Shown: piece by piece, positions 14,120 through 22,388 of the stretch
How the letters are laid out: each line of letters starts with the position of its first letter
Numbering within the stretch: the stretch's first letter is position 1
Assembly (NCBI GenBank): GCA_020832965.1
Contig: JAJHRM010000009.1
Span: 1 to 39,161, forward strand
Reading direction: 5' to 3'
Source of the DNA: Thermofilum sp.
GTDB taxonomy: Archaea > Thermoproteota > Thermoprotei > Thermofilales > Thermofilaceae
DNA: 39,161 nt
Position numbers and translations under genes: made by a program
Notes under the pieces: model-generated
The model's database searches: none
What the model saw: only the letters and a program-made list of their open reading frames with translations
What the model was told of the DNA's origin: nothing

Positions 14120-15031
14120 ATGAAGAGGTACAACCACGTGATCAAGGTCTTTCTCTACGTGCTATTACTCTTCCTGGTCTCTAGCTATCAAGAGTCAGAG
14201 TTCCAGTTAAGGGAAACTAGTGTTGGAGAAGTTTTTAGCTGGCTTGCCTACCTGTTCCTCGGTTTACTTAGCATCGTGGTAGTTTTTTATAGGCGAGTAA
14301 TTGTTAAAGTTCTCCTTGAAGTTCTGAGAATGAAGACGAAAGTAGAGAGATATCCGCTGAATCGTCGAGAACCCTTATGGGAATTGCTAGTACTCCTCGC
14401 AATGCTTCCAGTGCTCCTCGCTGTGCTCAATGAGAAGGGGAGACAAGCAGGTGGAAATGAGACATTTGCATTCCCAGGCAATGTTGCTGGCCTTGCTAAT
14501 TCCTCTAGACCAGCGCTAAGTATGCCGGCTAATGCTTCAGCAGCTAAATTGAATATCACGACCTACCTTCCTCAGCCGCCTATTCTCCTCGTCCTCGCAG
14601 TATTTTCTTGCGTGGTTCTCCTAGCTTTACTTGTCGGCTACTTTGAGCTACAGCGTGAGATGAGGGAAAGCGGAAACGACGTTCTTCAGAAGGAGGTAAA
14701 AACTGAGGTTGAAACGGCGTTGAAAAGACTGGAGGGTAAAGAGGGTGACCTTAGGCACGAAATAGTTAGGCTTTACAACTCTTTTTGCAGGGCGATCGAG
14801 GTGCGTGGTGTTAAGCTGGAAAAGTTTTGGACTGCGCGCGAAATTATGGTCGTCATTGCTCACCTAGTACCTGTCCTCCCCAGAAATGCTGTTGAAGAAC
14901 TCACAAGCCTCTTTGAATTAGCACTTTACAGTAATCATCCCCTAAGTGAGGAGCATCGAAGACTCGCAGTCGGCGCGCTTAACAAAATATTTTTGGCACT
15001 GAGTATCCTGGAGGGGGCGACTGGAACGTGA
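14120..15031 (+). CDS. Membrane protein with C-terminal DUF4129 domain
   Basis: 303 residues. Transmembrane helices lie at about 8-24, 34-54, 88-108 and 154-176. The loop at ~109-150 is rich in Asn and Ser/Thr and presumably extracellular. The cytoplasmic C-terminal ~115 residues carry the DUF4129 pattern: a helix (IVRLYNSFCRAIEVRGV), 'TAREI', then 'VEELTSLFELALYSNHPL'. DUF4129 is found with MoxR, DUF58 and transglutaminase-like proteins. It is the first gene of that operon here and overlaps the next by 4 bases (GTGA). Function is unknown, with a proposed link to assembly or maturation of cell-surface complexes. Confidence 0.78.
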   Translation: MKRYNHVIKVFLYVLLLFLVSSYQESEFQLRETSVGEVFSWLAYLFLGLLSIVVVFYRRVIVKVLLEVLRMKTKVERYPLNRREPLWELLVLLAMLPVLLAVLNEKGRQAGGNETFAFPGNVAGLANSSRPALSMPANASAAKLNITTYLPQPPILLVLAVFSCVVLLALLVGYFELQREMRESGNDVLQKEVKTEVETALKRLEGKEGDLRHEIVRLYNSFCRAIEVRGVKLEKFWTAREIMVVIAHLVPVLPRNAVEELTSLFELALYSNHPLSEEHRRLAVGALNKIFLALSILEGATGT

Positions 15032-15315
15032 GGAAGAGAGAGCTAGTGATGGCGTCATATATCATGGTGATTTTGACCCTTAGTACTGTTAGCCTGTTCA
15101 ACGAGATTTTTCCCAGGGTCGTTCTCTGGCTAATGACTCTTTTCCTCCTCCCCTTTGTGTTTTATGAAATTCTTGCACCACTCCTCAAATATTCTCCGAG
15201 GATCGCCTCCGCCTCTAGTGAGAAAGATGGTTGCTTGCTTGAGAATGTATTGCGGGGAAAACTAGGTGTTAACGATGAGAAGAAGCTTCTTAAACTTATT
15301 TTTCAAGTGGAGTAG
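15028..15315 (+). CDS. Small two-helix membrane protein of the MoxR operon
   Basis: 95 residues starting at GTG 15028, which overlaps the DUF4129 stop codon. Two hydrophobic helices (about 7-25 and 30-50) are followed by a 40-residue cytoplasmic tail with charged ends. No family recognised. The overlap and the 17-base gap to the MoxR gene indicate one transcript and probably one membrane assembly. Confidence 0.65.
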   Translation: MRKRELVMASYIMVILTLSTVSLFNEIFPRVVLWLMTLFLLPFVFYEILAPLLKYSPRIASASSEKDGCLLENVLRGKLGVNDEKKLLKLIFQVE

Positions 15316-15332
15316 GTGGAGAGTGCCCTGAA

Positions 15333-16331
15333 ATGGCGGCAACGGAGAGTAGGAGGCTTGAAAAAGTTTTCCTGGAAGTTGAGAAGGCTGTAGTTGGCAA
15401 GAGGAGGGTTGTTGAGAAGCTGCTCGTTGCACTTCTCTCCGGTGGACACGTATTGATTGAGGATTATCCTGGGCTAGCAAAGACCCTCCTAGCGTCTACC
15501 TTTTCAAAGGTACTGGACCTGGAGTTTCGAAGGATACAGTTCACCCCGGACCTGTTGCCAGCCGATATTACTGGGAGCTACATCTACGATCTGCATAGCT
15601 CAACTTTCCGGTTTAGGCGTGGACCAATCTTCACCAATATCCTTCTTGCAGATGAGATTAACAGGGCACCTCCAAAAACTCAGAGCGCCTTGCTTGAGGC
15701 AATGCAGGAGAGGCAGGTCACAGTTGATGGCGTAACTTTCCCATTGGAGCCACCTTTCATGGTCATAGCGACGCTTAACCCCATCGAATACGAGGGAACC
15801 TATCCGTTGCCGGAGGCTCAGCTAGATAGATTCCTCTTGAAGTTAAGGATGGGGTACCCCAGCTACGATGAAGAATTATTGATTCTTAAGAGGCGAGTTG
15901 AAAGGAAAAAAGATCAGCCGGATATAGTGAAGGTTTTGAGTAAAAGCGAGCTTCTAGAGCTCGCTAGGAAGGTTGAAGACGTTTACGTCGATGAATCAAT
16001 ATTCAGCTACATTGTCGATATTTGTCGCGCAACACGCGAGTTGAGGGAGGTGGAGGTGGGTGTAAGCCCCAGGGGGACTGAGTGCCTATTAAAGGCGAGC
16101 CGCGCTCTCGCATTCATAAAGGGGCGCGACTACGTTTTGCCGGATGACGTAAAGGAAGTGGCCGTGAGCGTTTTAGCTCACAGGCTGGTAATGAAGTCAG
16201 AGTCGCTTGTAAGGGGGGTTACCCCTGAAATCCTCGTTGAAAGAGTCCTTCAGAGAGTTGAAGTGCCGAGAGATTTCAGTGGCAAGGGTGCGCGCTCGCC
16301 AGGCGCCCTGAGGGGAGAAGGATATGGCTAA
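15333..16331 (+). CDS. MoxR-family AAA+ ATPase
   Basis: 332 residues. The Walker A region is E-D-Y-P-G-L-A-K-T (family G-x-P-G-x-x-K-T) near residue 52. Walker B is L-L-A-D-E-I-N-R-A near 110, sensor 1 is 'VIATLNPIEYEGTYPLPEAQLDRF', and the small lid domain ends with the family's VLxHR motif. MoxR ATPases act as chaperones that mature or insert metal or subunits into surface or enzyme complexes, together with DUF58/vWA partners. Here it sits between DUF4129 and DUF58 genes, the classical set. The last ~25 residues are Gly/Arg-rich and probably disordered. Confidence 0.92.
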   Translation: MAATESRRLEKVFLEVEKAVVGKRRVVEKLLVALLSGGHVLIEDYPGLAKTLLASTFSKVLDLEFRRIQFTPDLLPADITGSYIYDLHSSTFRFRRGPIFTNILLADEINRAPPKTQSALLEAMQERQVTVDGVTFPLEPPFMVIATLNPIEYEGTYPLPEAQLDRFLLKLRMGYPSYDEELLILKRRVERKKDQPDIVKVLSKSELLELARKVEDVYVDESIFSYIVDICRATRELREVEVGVSPRGTECLLKASRALAFIKGRDYVLPDDVKEVAVSVLAHRLVMKSESLVRGVTPEILVERVLQRVEVPRDFSGKGARSPGALRGEGYG

Positions 16332-16629
16332 GAAGAAATTCAATCACGCCAGCAGCGACCCTGGGGCAAGGGTGGGGCTCCGGGGATTGGCTCTTCAAGC
16401 TGTTCATTGTTCGAGAGCTTGGAGCAGTAGCGATGTGCACATCGAGGCTTTGAATGTTTGGACCCGGCTCCTGTTGGGGCGGAGATTATTCTCGCTGCTG
16501 GTGCGTGCGAAGCTCTGGGGATTGGGGCTAGCTGCTAGATCGCACTACAACGAAAAGCTTTTATCAACACTCTCACGAATAAGCGCGCGAAAATGCGGGG
16601 TAATAGGTGGCGCACGCGCTGACCGCTAA
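16324..16629 (+). CDS. Possible 101-residue protein between MoxR and DUF58 genes
   Basis: ATG 16324 overlaps the MoxR stop, and the frame runs past the DUF58 start by 23 bases, as coupled genes often do. The product starts basic (MAKKKF) and has an amphipathic, Leu/Trp/Arg-rich middle (NVWTRLLLGRRLFSLLVRAKLWG), with no family resemblance. Against it, the DNA holds a 14-base perfect palindrome (CGATGTGCACATCG, about 16430-16443) and its own TATA box (GCTTTTATC at ~16557) for the next gene, so the stretch may instead be untranslated. Confidence 0.35.
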   Translation: MAKKKFNHASSDPGARVGLRGLALQAVHCSRAWSSSDVHIEALNVWTRLLLGRRLFSLLVRAKLWGLGLAARSHYNEKLLSTLSRISARKCGVIGGARADR

Positions 16630-17875
16630 GGCTTCTTTCCTGATTCTTACTGGGCTTCTCATATTTTCGGCCTCGCTTATCCTTCAGAAATGGTTCCTCT
16701 CTATGCTTTCGTTGCCATTTCTACTGCCGGTCCTGGTGGCCGCATCTCATAAACCAGTGGAAGCCTCGCAGCTCCGAGTTTCTCGAGAAGTTTCTCCCAG
16801 TAATACATTTGCTGGAGACGTTATACGGGTGAAAATCAGTGTAGCAAACCTTTCAGGTCGGGATGCATTGTTGGAGATAAGGGATAATATACGTGGAGAC
16901 TTAAAAGTTTTGGATCGCTTCCCGCACCTTCTAGTAGCTCTGGAGCCGCGTGGAAGTTTTCAGTTCGCTTACAGCTTAACTTCCCATGCTAGGGGACACT
17001 TTTCAATCGGACCCCTGGAGGTGTGGTGTTTAGACCCTTTCCTGGTAACGCGGAGAAAGGTTTTAGAGCTCCCTGCCGAGGGGGTAGCCTTCCTCCCCAG
17101 CGTTAGCAGGATTGCCTATCTGCGGTTGCCGTATGCGCGGACAACGCGTATAGCTGGGGAGATTCCTTCGAATAGCCCGGGGGAGGGCTTCGAATTTATG
17201 GAGATCTCGGAGACTGATGTGCTTGCGGGGAAAAGGATAAACTGGAGAGCGGTTGCTAAGGCTAGAAGACCCTTCGTAAACACCTATCGGGCAGAGAAGT
17301 CTGCAGAGTGCTTAGTAGTGCTCGATGTCCCCTCTCGTAGGCTGCTCGGCAGAGAGTTGACGAGCATTCTTGTAGATAAAATGGTTGAACTTGCCGCTAC
17401 CCTCGTGTATTATCTAAGTGAGAGGGGGAATAGGGTTTCCCTACTTGTGGTCGGGAATTATCGCGACTGGGTTAAGCCCGGATTTGGTAAGAGACATTTG
17501 CTTCGAATCCTGCACTCGCTTGCGGACGTTAAAAGCCTTGAGTATAAACCGCTGGTTGACTATTCAGAGGTTTTCCAGCTTACCGCCCCCTTCTTAACAA
17601 AGTCGGGATCCCTCATCTTCGTGATCTCAACCTTCACCGAGCCCTCTGGGAACCGTGTTCTCGAGGAGGCGGTTTATAGGGGCTACAATGTTGTTCCCGT
17701 AGCGGTTAACCCGTTTAAGTCCGTGGAGGGCGTGTGCAGCGTGGAGGAAAGAAGAGTTATTGTCCGCCTGAGCGAGCTATGGGACAAGGGCGTAATTGGA
17801 GTGCTAGGTTCGCGAGAAGGACTGAAAGTTGACTTTCAATTACTGAAGCTGGTAGAGGCGATGCTATGTGCTTAG
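16607..17875 (+). CDS. DUF58 protein (vWA-like), MoxR partner
   Basis: 422 residues from GTG 16607. Two N-terminal helices (about 8-24 and 27-46) anchor it. A beta-rich domain resembling a conserved repeat of surface proteins fills ~50-160. The DUF58 signature follows: 'GEGFEFMEISETDVLAGKRINWRAVAKARR' region, then a vWA-like fold beginning L-D-V-P-S-R, whose D-x-x-S is a degenerate metal-site motif. DUF58 proteins partner with MoxR ATPases. The stop overlaps the GTG start of the next gene by 8 bases. The local TATA box near 16557-16565 suggests additional transcription independent of MoxR. Confidence 0.85.
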   Translation: MAHALTAKASFLILTGLLIFSASLILQKWFLSMLSLPFLLPVLVAASHKPVEASQLRVSREVSPSNTFAGDVIRVKISVANLSGRDALLEIRDNIRGDLKVLDRFPHLLVALEPRGSFQFAYSLTSHARGHFSIGPLEVWCLDPFLVTRRKVLELPAEGVAFLPSVSRIAYLRLPYARTTRIAGEIPSNSPGEGFEFMEISETDVLAGKRINWRAVAKARRPFVNTYRAEKSAECLVVLDVPSRRLLGRELTSILVDKMVELAATLVYYLSERGNRVSLLVVGNYRDWVKPGFGKRHLLRILHSLADVKSLEYKPLVDYSEVFQLTAPFLTKSGSLIFVISTFTEPSGNRVLEEAVYRGYNVVPVAVNPFKSVEGVCSVEERRVIVRLSELWDKGVIGVLGSREGLKVDFQLLKLVEAMLCA

Positions 17876-18404
17876 GCGGAGCATTTTTCTCGGGGTACTG
17901 ATTTCCTCGTTCATTTCCCTAGAGATAGCCTTCCTTATCCCATCCCCATTCATCCAGCTAACTCTTTTCCTGCTATTATCTGGGTTTCTAGCGTCCTTCT
18001 TCGCCGGGAATGCATTTTTCCTTAATGCTTTTTCCAGCATGTACTGCATGCTTGTAGCCCTTCTCGGAGCACTAGGTTATCCTCTAACCGTGCTCTTCGT
18101 CCACATAGTCACAATGCTTGTCTCACGTGATTTCCTGGAGATTCTCACATACGGCGGGGTATGGGGTGCACGCCACCTGGCGAGGTATTACCTGCCCTTC
18201 TACTCGGTTATCATTCTCGTTTTCTACGCCTGGCTCATGCTCAGAGAGAGGCTTTCTCCGCTGCTCCCCTTCCAGGCCGTAATCCTCTGCGCGGTGGGGG
18301 TCATGCTGCTCTACATTTTTGCTACGCGCTCAGCGAGGAGGATTGAGGCTCAGGGACCGGGTGTTTGCAGTCACAGCGCCGTACTCGACGCGAAAGCTAG
18401 CTAA
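17868..18404 (+). CDS. Polytopic membrane protein ending the MoxR operon
   Basis: 178 residues from GTG 17868, overlapping the DUF58 gene by 8 bases. About five hydrophobic helices (roughly 5-25, 27-47, 50-85 as one or two, 108-125, 132-152) are followed by a ~25-residue cytoplasmic tail. No recognised family. Coupling to DUF58 implies a role in the same envelope complex. Confidence 0.7.
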   Translation: MLRRSIFLGVLISSFISLEIAFLIPSPFIQLTLFLLLSGFLASFFAGNAFFLNAFSSMYCMLVALLGALGYPLTVLFVHIVTMLVSRDFLEILTYGGVWGARHLARYYLPFYSVIILVFYAWLMLRERLSPLLPFQAVILCAVGVMLLYIFATRSARRIEAQGPGVCSHSAVLDAKAS

Positions 18405-18601
18405 GATGAGCATGGGCATCGTCCTCATAGGCTATCCGTGGAACATCCGCGGAATGAGTCTGATAAGGGGCGCGAACATATGGCTTAGAGACGGCTACCA
18501 AGCAGCATGCACGCGAAAAAGCTTCCTGGCGACCTCATCGGGAAAAACGGTGGAAAAACCATAGCCCTGCGGAGGCGGAGTAGCAACTGGCGTGCTGAGG
18601 C
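18405..18601. other. Gap between the MoxR operon and adenylate kinase gene, with a weak 52-codon frame
   Basis: A frame from ATG 18406 to 18564 (plus) begins one base after the preceding stop and contains M-S-M-G-I-V-L-I-G-Y. It resembles no family, lacks a ribosome-binding sequence and may be chance. Nothing else is seen here. Confidence 0.3.
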
Positions 18602-19243
18602 TCAGCATCTGTATAGCTGTAGCAATTTGTCAATAACTATGGGTATGACTTTCTCGGCTTGCTCATTAGCGTCGACTTCTATAAGCCTCCCATGCTCCCT
18701 ATAGAAGTCTATTATTGGTGCGAACTGTTCCCTGTAGATCTTCAGGCGCTCCATTATCACCTCGTGTGTGTCGTCTCTTCTCTGGATCAGCTTTGAGCCG
18801 CACTTATCACAGATTCCTGGGATCTTCGGGGGCATGTATACGACGTGGTAGATGGCGCCGCATACAGGGCACACCCTCCTCCCACCTAGCCTCTCTAGAA
18901 TTGTTTCGTCCCTAGCGTTGAACAGGAAAACCCACTCGGGTCTTGCGAACTCCTCGAGCGCTTCCGCCTGCTTGAGCGTTCTGGGGAAGCCATCCAGGAT
19001 AAAGCCCCTCCTGCAATCCTCCATAGATAGGCGCTGCTTGACAACTTCAATGACTATCTCGTCGGGGACAAGCAGGCCTCTGTCCAGGAACGCCTTCACT
19101 CTCTTCCCGAGGTCTGTGCCCCTCTTCGCCTCTTCCCTGAAAATGTCCCCAGTCGATACGTGGGGGATACCGAATCTTTCCGAGACGGCATTCGCATACG
19201 TGCCCTTACCTACGCCGGGGGGACCGATGAATACTAGTCTCAT
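18602..19243 (-). CDS. adk: Adenylate kinase (bacterial-type, zinc LID)
   Basis: 213 residues, the size of long-form adenylate kinases. The P-loop G-P-P-G-V-G-K-G-T is at residues 7-15, then S-T-G-D-I-F-R, the D-G-F-P-R-T AMP-binding segment, and a long LID carrying C-P-V-C and C-D-K-C, a four-cysteine zinc site. It interconverts ATP + AMP with 2 ADP. This is the bacterial/eukaryal type, not the compact archaeal AdkA type. Convergent with the MoxR operon and divergent from tldD. Confidence 0.95.
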   Translation of the reverse strand: MRLVFIGPPGVGKGTYANAVSERFGIPHVSTGDIFREEAKRGTDLGKRVKAFLDRGLLVPDEIVIEVVKQRLSMEDCRRGFILDGFPRTLKQAEALEEFARPEWVFLFNARDETILERLGGRRVCPVCGAIYHVVYMPPKIPGICDKCGSKLIQRRDDTHEVIMERLKIYREQFAPIIDFYREHGRLIEVDANEQAEKVIPIVIDKLLQLYRC

Positions 19244-19343
19244 ACCTCATTTCAGCAGAAAGGCATGCTCTTTAACTTTACTGCTGGTTGTGCTGGTGTG
19301 CGCGTTAGAGGCAGGGCTTTTCAGCTGTGACTAGCAGAAAAAG

Positions 19344-19353
19344 ACATATATTT
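19344..19353 (+). promoter_or_regulatory. TATA box for tldD-tldE
   Basis: ACATATATTT is centred about 31 bases before ATG 19380. It predicts initiation at about 19375, so the in-frame TTG at 19371 is unlikely to be the start. Confidence 0.55.
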
Positions 19354-19379
19354 CTCGCCTCCTTGTTTTCTTGAAGCAA

Positions 19380-20825
19380 ATGACGTGGGAATACGAAGAC
19401 CTTGTTTTGAAGGCTGTTTCTCATGGTGAAAAGTTAGGGGCGAGTTACGTTGAAGCGCGTTTCCATATGGTCTCTGGGAGCGGGATCTCGGCCAGGAATG
19501 GTGAGATCATTGGGGCTGAGAAGTCTTTTTTGAGGGGGATCGCTGTAAGGGTGATCGTTGACGGGTCTCTGGGCTTTGCATCAACGAGTACTCTTACGCT
19601 GGGCGATGTTCAAGCCGCTGTCGAGAAGGCTTACAGGAGGGCGAAAGCCCACTCTAGGCTTCAGAGGAGGCCGATAGCTCTCAGCGAGGAGAGGCTGGGA
19701 AGGGCTACTTACGAGGTTCCTGCAAAAACCAGGCCTGAAGATGTTGATTTTCAGGAGAAGTGCGGCTATCACCAGGAGCTTTGGAGGAATGTTAGCTCAG
19801 CCACCACCCAGGCTAAGGTAGCAACCATGACTTCGTTTTACAGTGAGGGTGTGGAGGAAAAGGTTGTTGTGAGCAGTGATGGGGCATACGTTAAGAGCAG
19901 GATTCCGAGGCTCTCCCTGGGCTACAATGTCGTGGTATCCCTGCCCAGCAGGGGCGTTGTACAGAGGTTCTTCTCACATGCTGCTTCGGGTGGGTACGAG
20001 CTCATCGACAAGTGGAACGTCCACGGCTACCTGCCGGGGGACGTTAAAACGTTTGAAAAGATACTCGTTGAGGCTGCTAAGCCTCCGGTTGACACGCCCG
20101 TGGACGTCGTTGTAGGGAGTGAAATTGTCGGCTTAATGGTTCATGAGAGTTGTGGTCACCCGAGCGAGGCTGACAGGATCCTTGGGAGGGAGGCTGCTCA
20201 GGCTGGAAAGAGCTTTATTAAGCCGGAAATGCTTGGCGAGAGGATAGGTAGTGAGTGTGCAACTGTCATAGACGACCCAACGATCCCGGGCAGCAATGGC
20301 TTCTACCTATACGATGATGAAGGCGTCCCGGCAAGGCCACGCTACCTCTACAAGAACGGCGTAATTAACGAGTTCCTCCACAATAGGTGGACAGCGGCAC
20401 TATTCAACACTCGTAGTAACGCTGCCGCGAGGGCGATGAGCCATGAGGGGGAGCCAATAATCAGGATGGCGAACACTTACTTTGCGCCGGGCGACTACAC
20501 ATTCGATGAGCTAGTTGAGGACATCAAGCTTGGCGTCTACATTAAGAGCTACATGGAGTGGAATATTGACGATGAGCGGTGGAGCCAGCGGTACGGCGGG
20601 CTAGAGGCATACCTCATTGAGGGCGGGGAACTCAAAGGTCTAGTTCGAAACCCCGTCCTAGAGTTGACGACGAAGACGTTTTACTCGAGCGTAGATGCGG
20701 CTGATAAAAACTTGGAGTTCTACGCTGGGACGTGTGGGAAGGGTGAGCCGATGCAGGGTGTGCCTGTGTGGTTTGGCGGCCCAAATGTTCGCGTGAGGGG
20801 TATTAAGCTGAGGGTGATCGGATGA
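19380..20825 (+). CDS. tldD: Metalloprotease subunit TldD
   Basis: 481 residues from ATG 19380. The zinc-binding H-E-S-C-G-H (HExxxH type) is at residues 255-260, and later 'GTCGKGEPMQGVPVWFGGP' is the conserved C-terminal segment in which a Cys supplies another ligand. The N-terminal domain has the 'SARNGEI' and 'GSLGFASTS' patterns of PmbA/TldD proteins. TldD forms a heterodimer with TldE and hydrolyses unfolded or modified peptides. The two genes overlap by four bases (ATGA), so they are made in equal amounts. Confidence 0.93.
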   Translation: MTWEYEDLVLKAVSHGEKLGASYVEARFHMVSGSGISARNGEIIGAEKSFLRGIAVRVIVDGSLGFASTSTLTLGDVQAAVEKAYRRAKAHSRLQRRPIALSEERLGRATYEVPAKTRPEDVDFQEKCGYHQELWRNVSSATTQAKVATMTSFYSEGVEEKVVVSSDGAYVKSRIPRLSLGYNVVVSLPSRGVVQRFFSHAASGGYELIDKWNVHGYLPGDVKTFEKILVEAAKPPVDTPVDVVVGSEIVGLMVHESCGHPSEADRILGREAAQAGKSFIKPEMLGERIGSECATVIDDPTIPGSNGFYLYDDEGVPARPRYLYKNGVINEFLHNRWTAALFNTRSNAAARAMSHEGEPIIRMANTYFAPGDYTFDELVEDIKLGVYIKSYMEWNIDDERWSQRYGGLEAYLIEGGELKGLVRNPVLELTTKTFYSSVDAADKNLEFYAGTCGKGEPMQGVPVWFGGPNVRVRGIKLRVIG

Positions 20826-22162
20826 GCAGGGAGCAGCTGCTAGATATCGGGGAGAAGGTAGAGCAGCATGCCTTGAAGACTGGCTTTGACGAAGTAGCAG
20901 TGCTGGTTTATAGCCGTGAAAGCGTGATGGTTAAGTTTGCCAATGGCGAGCCTAGCGTTGTGCAGAGCTGGGTTAACCGCGTTGCCGAGGTTTACCTTGC
21001 AAAGAACGGGAGGATCCTGGGAACTTCTGCTCCCGTCCACGACCTAAGTGAAGTCTACAGGATTATTGACTCGCTTCTACCCATCCATGAGAGAATACCG
21101 CCCTCCATGCTCTACGCCCCGCTACCCGAGCCGGAGGAGCCGGAGCCTTTGCCCGGTCTTGTGGACCGAAACCTCCTAAAGGCGATTGAGGACCCCTCGC
21201 CCATTTCTGAGGCGGTTGTAGAGGCGGCTAACAGGTACAAGGTTGACACGTTCGCCGGCATGCTGCAACTCGCCTACGAGGAAAGGTGCCTAGTGAACAG
21301 CAAAGGTGCACGCATGGCTGAAGACTCTACGTCTCTGAAAGTCTATTTGAGGTCTTTCGCTGGGGAGGGTTCCGGCCAGTGGAGCTTCGGCTCCAGGCGC
21401 CTAGACGTGAGGAAGATCGAGGAAGTCGCTGAAACAGCGTCAAGGCTGGCGTTTGAGTCCAGGAGGCAGGAGGATTACCCTCCAGGAAGAACCAACGTGC
21501 TGCTTTCACCGATGGTTGCTGGGAACCTCTTCAACTACGTTGCAGGCATGGCTACCGCTTCCTCGGTGATGATGGGTTTCTCGATCTTCATGGAGAAGAA
21601 GCCCGGGGACAGAGTGGCCAGCGAGGAGTTGACGGTGCTCGATGATCCCAGGAATCCCGAGCTCCCAGGCTCAGCTTCCTTCGATGATGAGGGGCTCAGG
21701 ACATTCAGCAAGCCAATAATTGAGAGGGGCACCTTGAGAAACATTCTACACAACTCCAAGACGGCTTCAAAGATGGGTGGGAAGTCGACGGGCAACGCGG
21801 GGATCGTCTTCCCGAGGGTCTGGAACATAAGTGTCCACCCGGGAGGCTACAGCTTTGAGGAGCTGCTCTCCGAGATGAGGGAGGGCTTAATTGCTACCAA
21901 CAACTGGTACACAAGGCTGCAGAACTACGTTGAGGGGACGTTTAGCACCATCCTTAGAGACGCGATCCTGGTCGTGAAGAATGGAGAAATCGTTGGAGCG
22001 GCGAGGAAGCTGAGGATTGCGGATAGCTTCCCGAGGATCCTGGAGAACGTGGTTGCGCTTGGGAAGGAGACTTACGACATGTACTGGTGGGAGGTGGAGA
22101 CCCCCACGAGGACCCCTTACGTCCTGGTAAGAGACGTTGGAACATCGAAGCATACTGCTTAG
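20822..22162 (+). CDS. tldE: Metalloprotease subunit TldE/PmbA
   Basis: 446 residues, full length for the family. It shares the PmbA/TldD fold but lacks the HExxxH motif, as expected for the non-catalytic partner. The conserved 'LDDPRNPELPGSASFDDEG' and 'GNAGIVFPRVWNISVHPGG' blocks are present (about residues 265-345). It pairs with TldD to form the protease chamber. A one-base gap separates it from the following small gene, suggesting a three-gene message. Confidence 0.92.
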   Translation: MSREQLLDIGEKVEQHALKTGFDEVAVLVYSRESVMVKFANGEPSVVQSWVNRVAEVYLAKNGRILGTSAPVHDLSEVYRIIDSLLPIHERIPPSMLYAPLPEPEEPEPLPGLVDRNLLKAIEDPSPISEAVVEAANRYKVDTFAGMLQLAYEERCLVNSKGARMAEDSTSLKVYLRSFAGEGSGQWSFGSRRLDVRKIEEVAETASRLAFESRRQEDYPPGRTNVLLSPMVAGNLFNYVAGMATASSVMMGFSIFMEKKPGDRVASEELTVLDDPRNPELPGSASFDDEGLRTFSKPIIERGTLRNILHNSKTASKMGGKSTGNAGIVFPRVWNISVHPGGYSFEELLSEMREGLIATNNWYTRLQNYVEGTFSTILRDAILVVKNGEIVGAARKLRIADSFPRILENVVALGKETYDMYWWEVETPTRTPYVLVRDVGTSKHTA

Positions 22163-22163
22163 C

Positions 22164-22352
22164 GTGCGCTACAGGTGTCCAAGGTGCGGCTTAAAGTGGG
22201 AGCGTGACAAGGGCGTAGAGTACTGCCTCATCTACGCCTACTTCGCGGGGATGGCGAGGGAGGAGTCGGACGACTACATGGTGATGGCTGCGAGGATCCT
22301 CGAAGCCGTGAGGAAGTGGCTGGAGGGGCACGTAAACGTGCTCACCTACTAG
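22164..22352 (+). CDS. Small zinc-ribbon-like protein coupled to tldDE
   Basis: 62 residues from GTG 22164, one base after the tldE stop (a TTG 10 codons earlier is possible but inside tldE). Y-R-C-P-R-C-G begins the protein, with one further Cys at about residue 20, so only half a classical zinc ribbon is visible. The rest is a helix pair (DDYMVMAARILEAVRKWLEG). It could bind zinc as a dimer or with a partner. Unknown function; operon position hints at a role with TldDE. Confidence 0.6.
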   Translation: MRYRCPRCGLKWERDKGVEYCLIYAYFAGMAREESDDYMVMAARILEAVRKWLEGHVNVLTY

Positions 22353-22388
22353 CACCCTTCGCCTGGGAGCAGAGGATCATTCAAGCCT

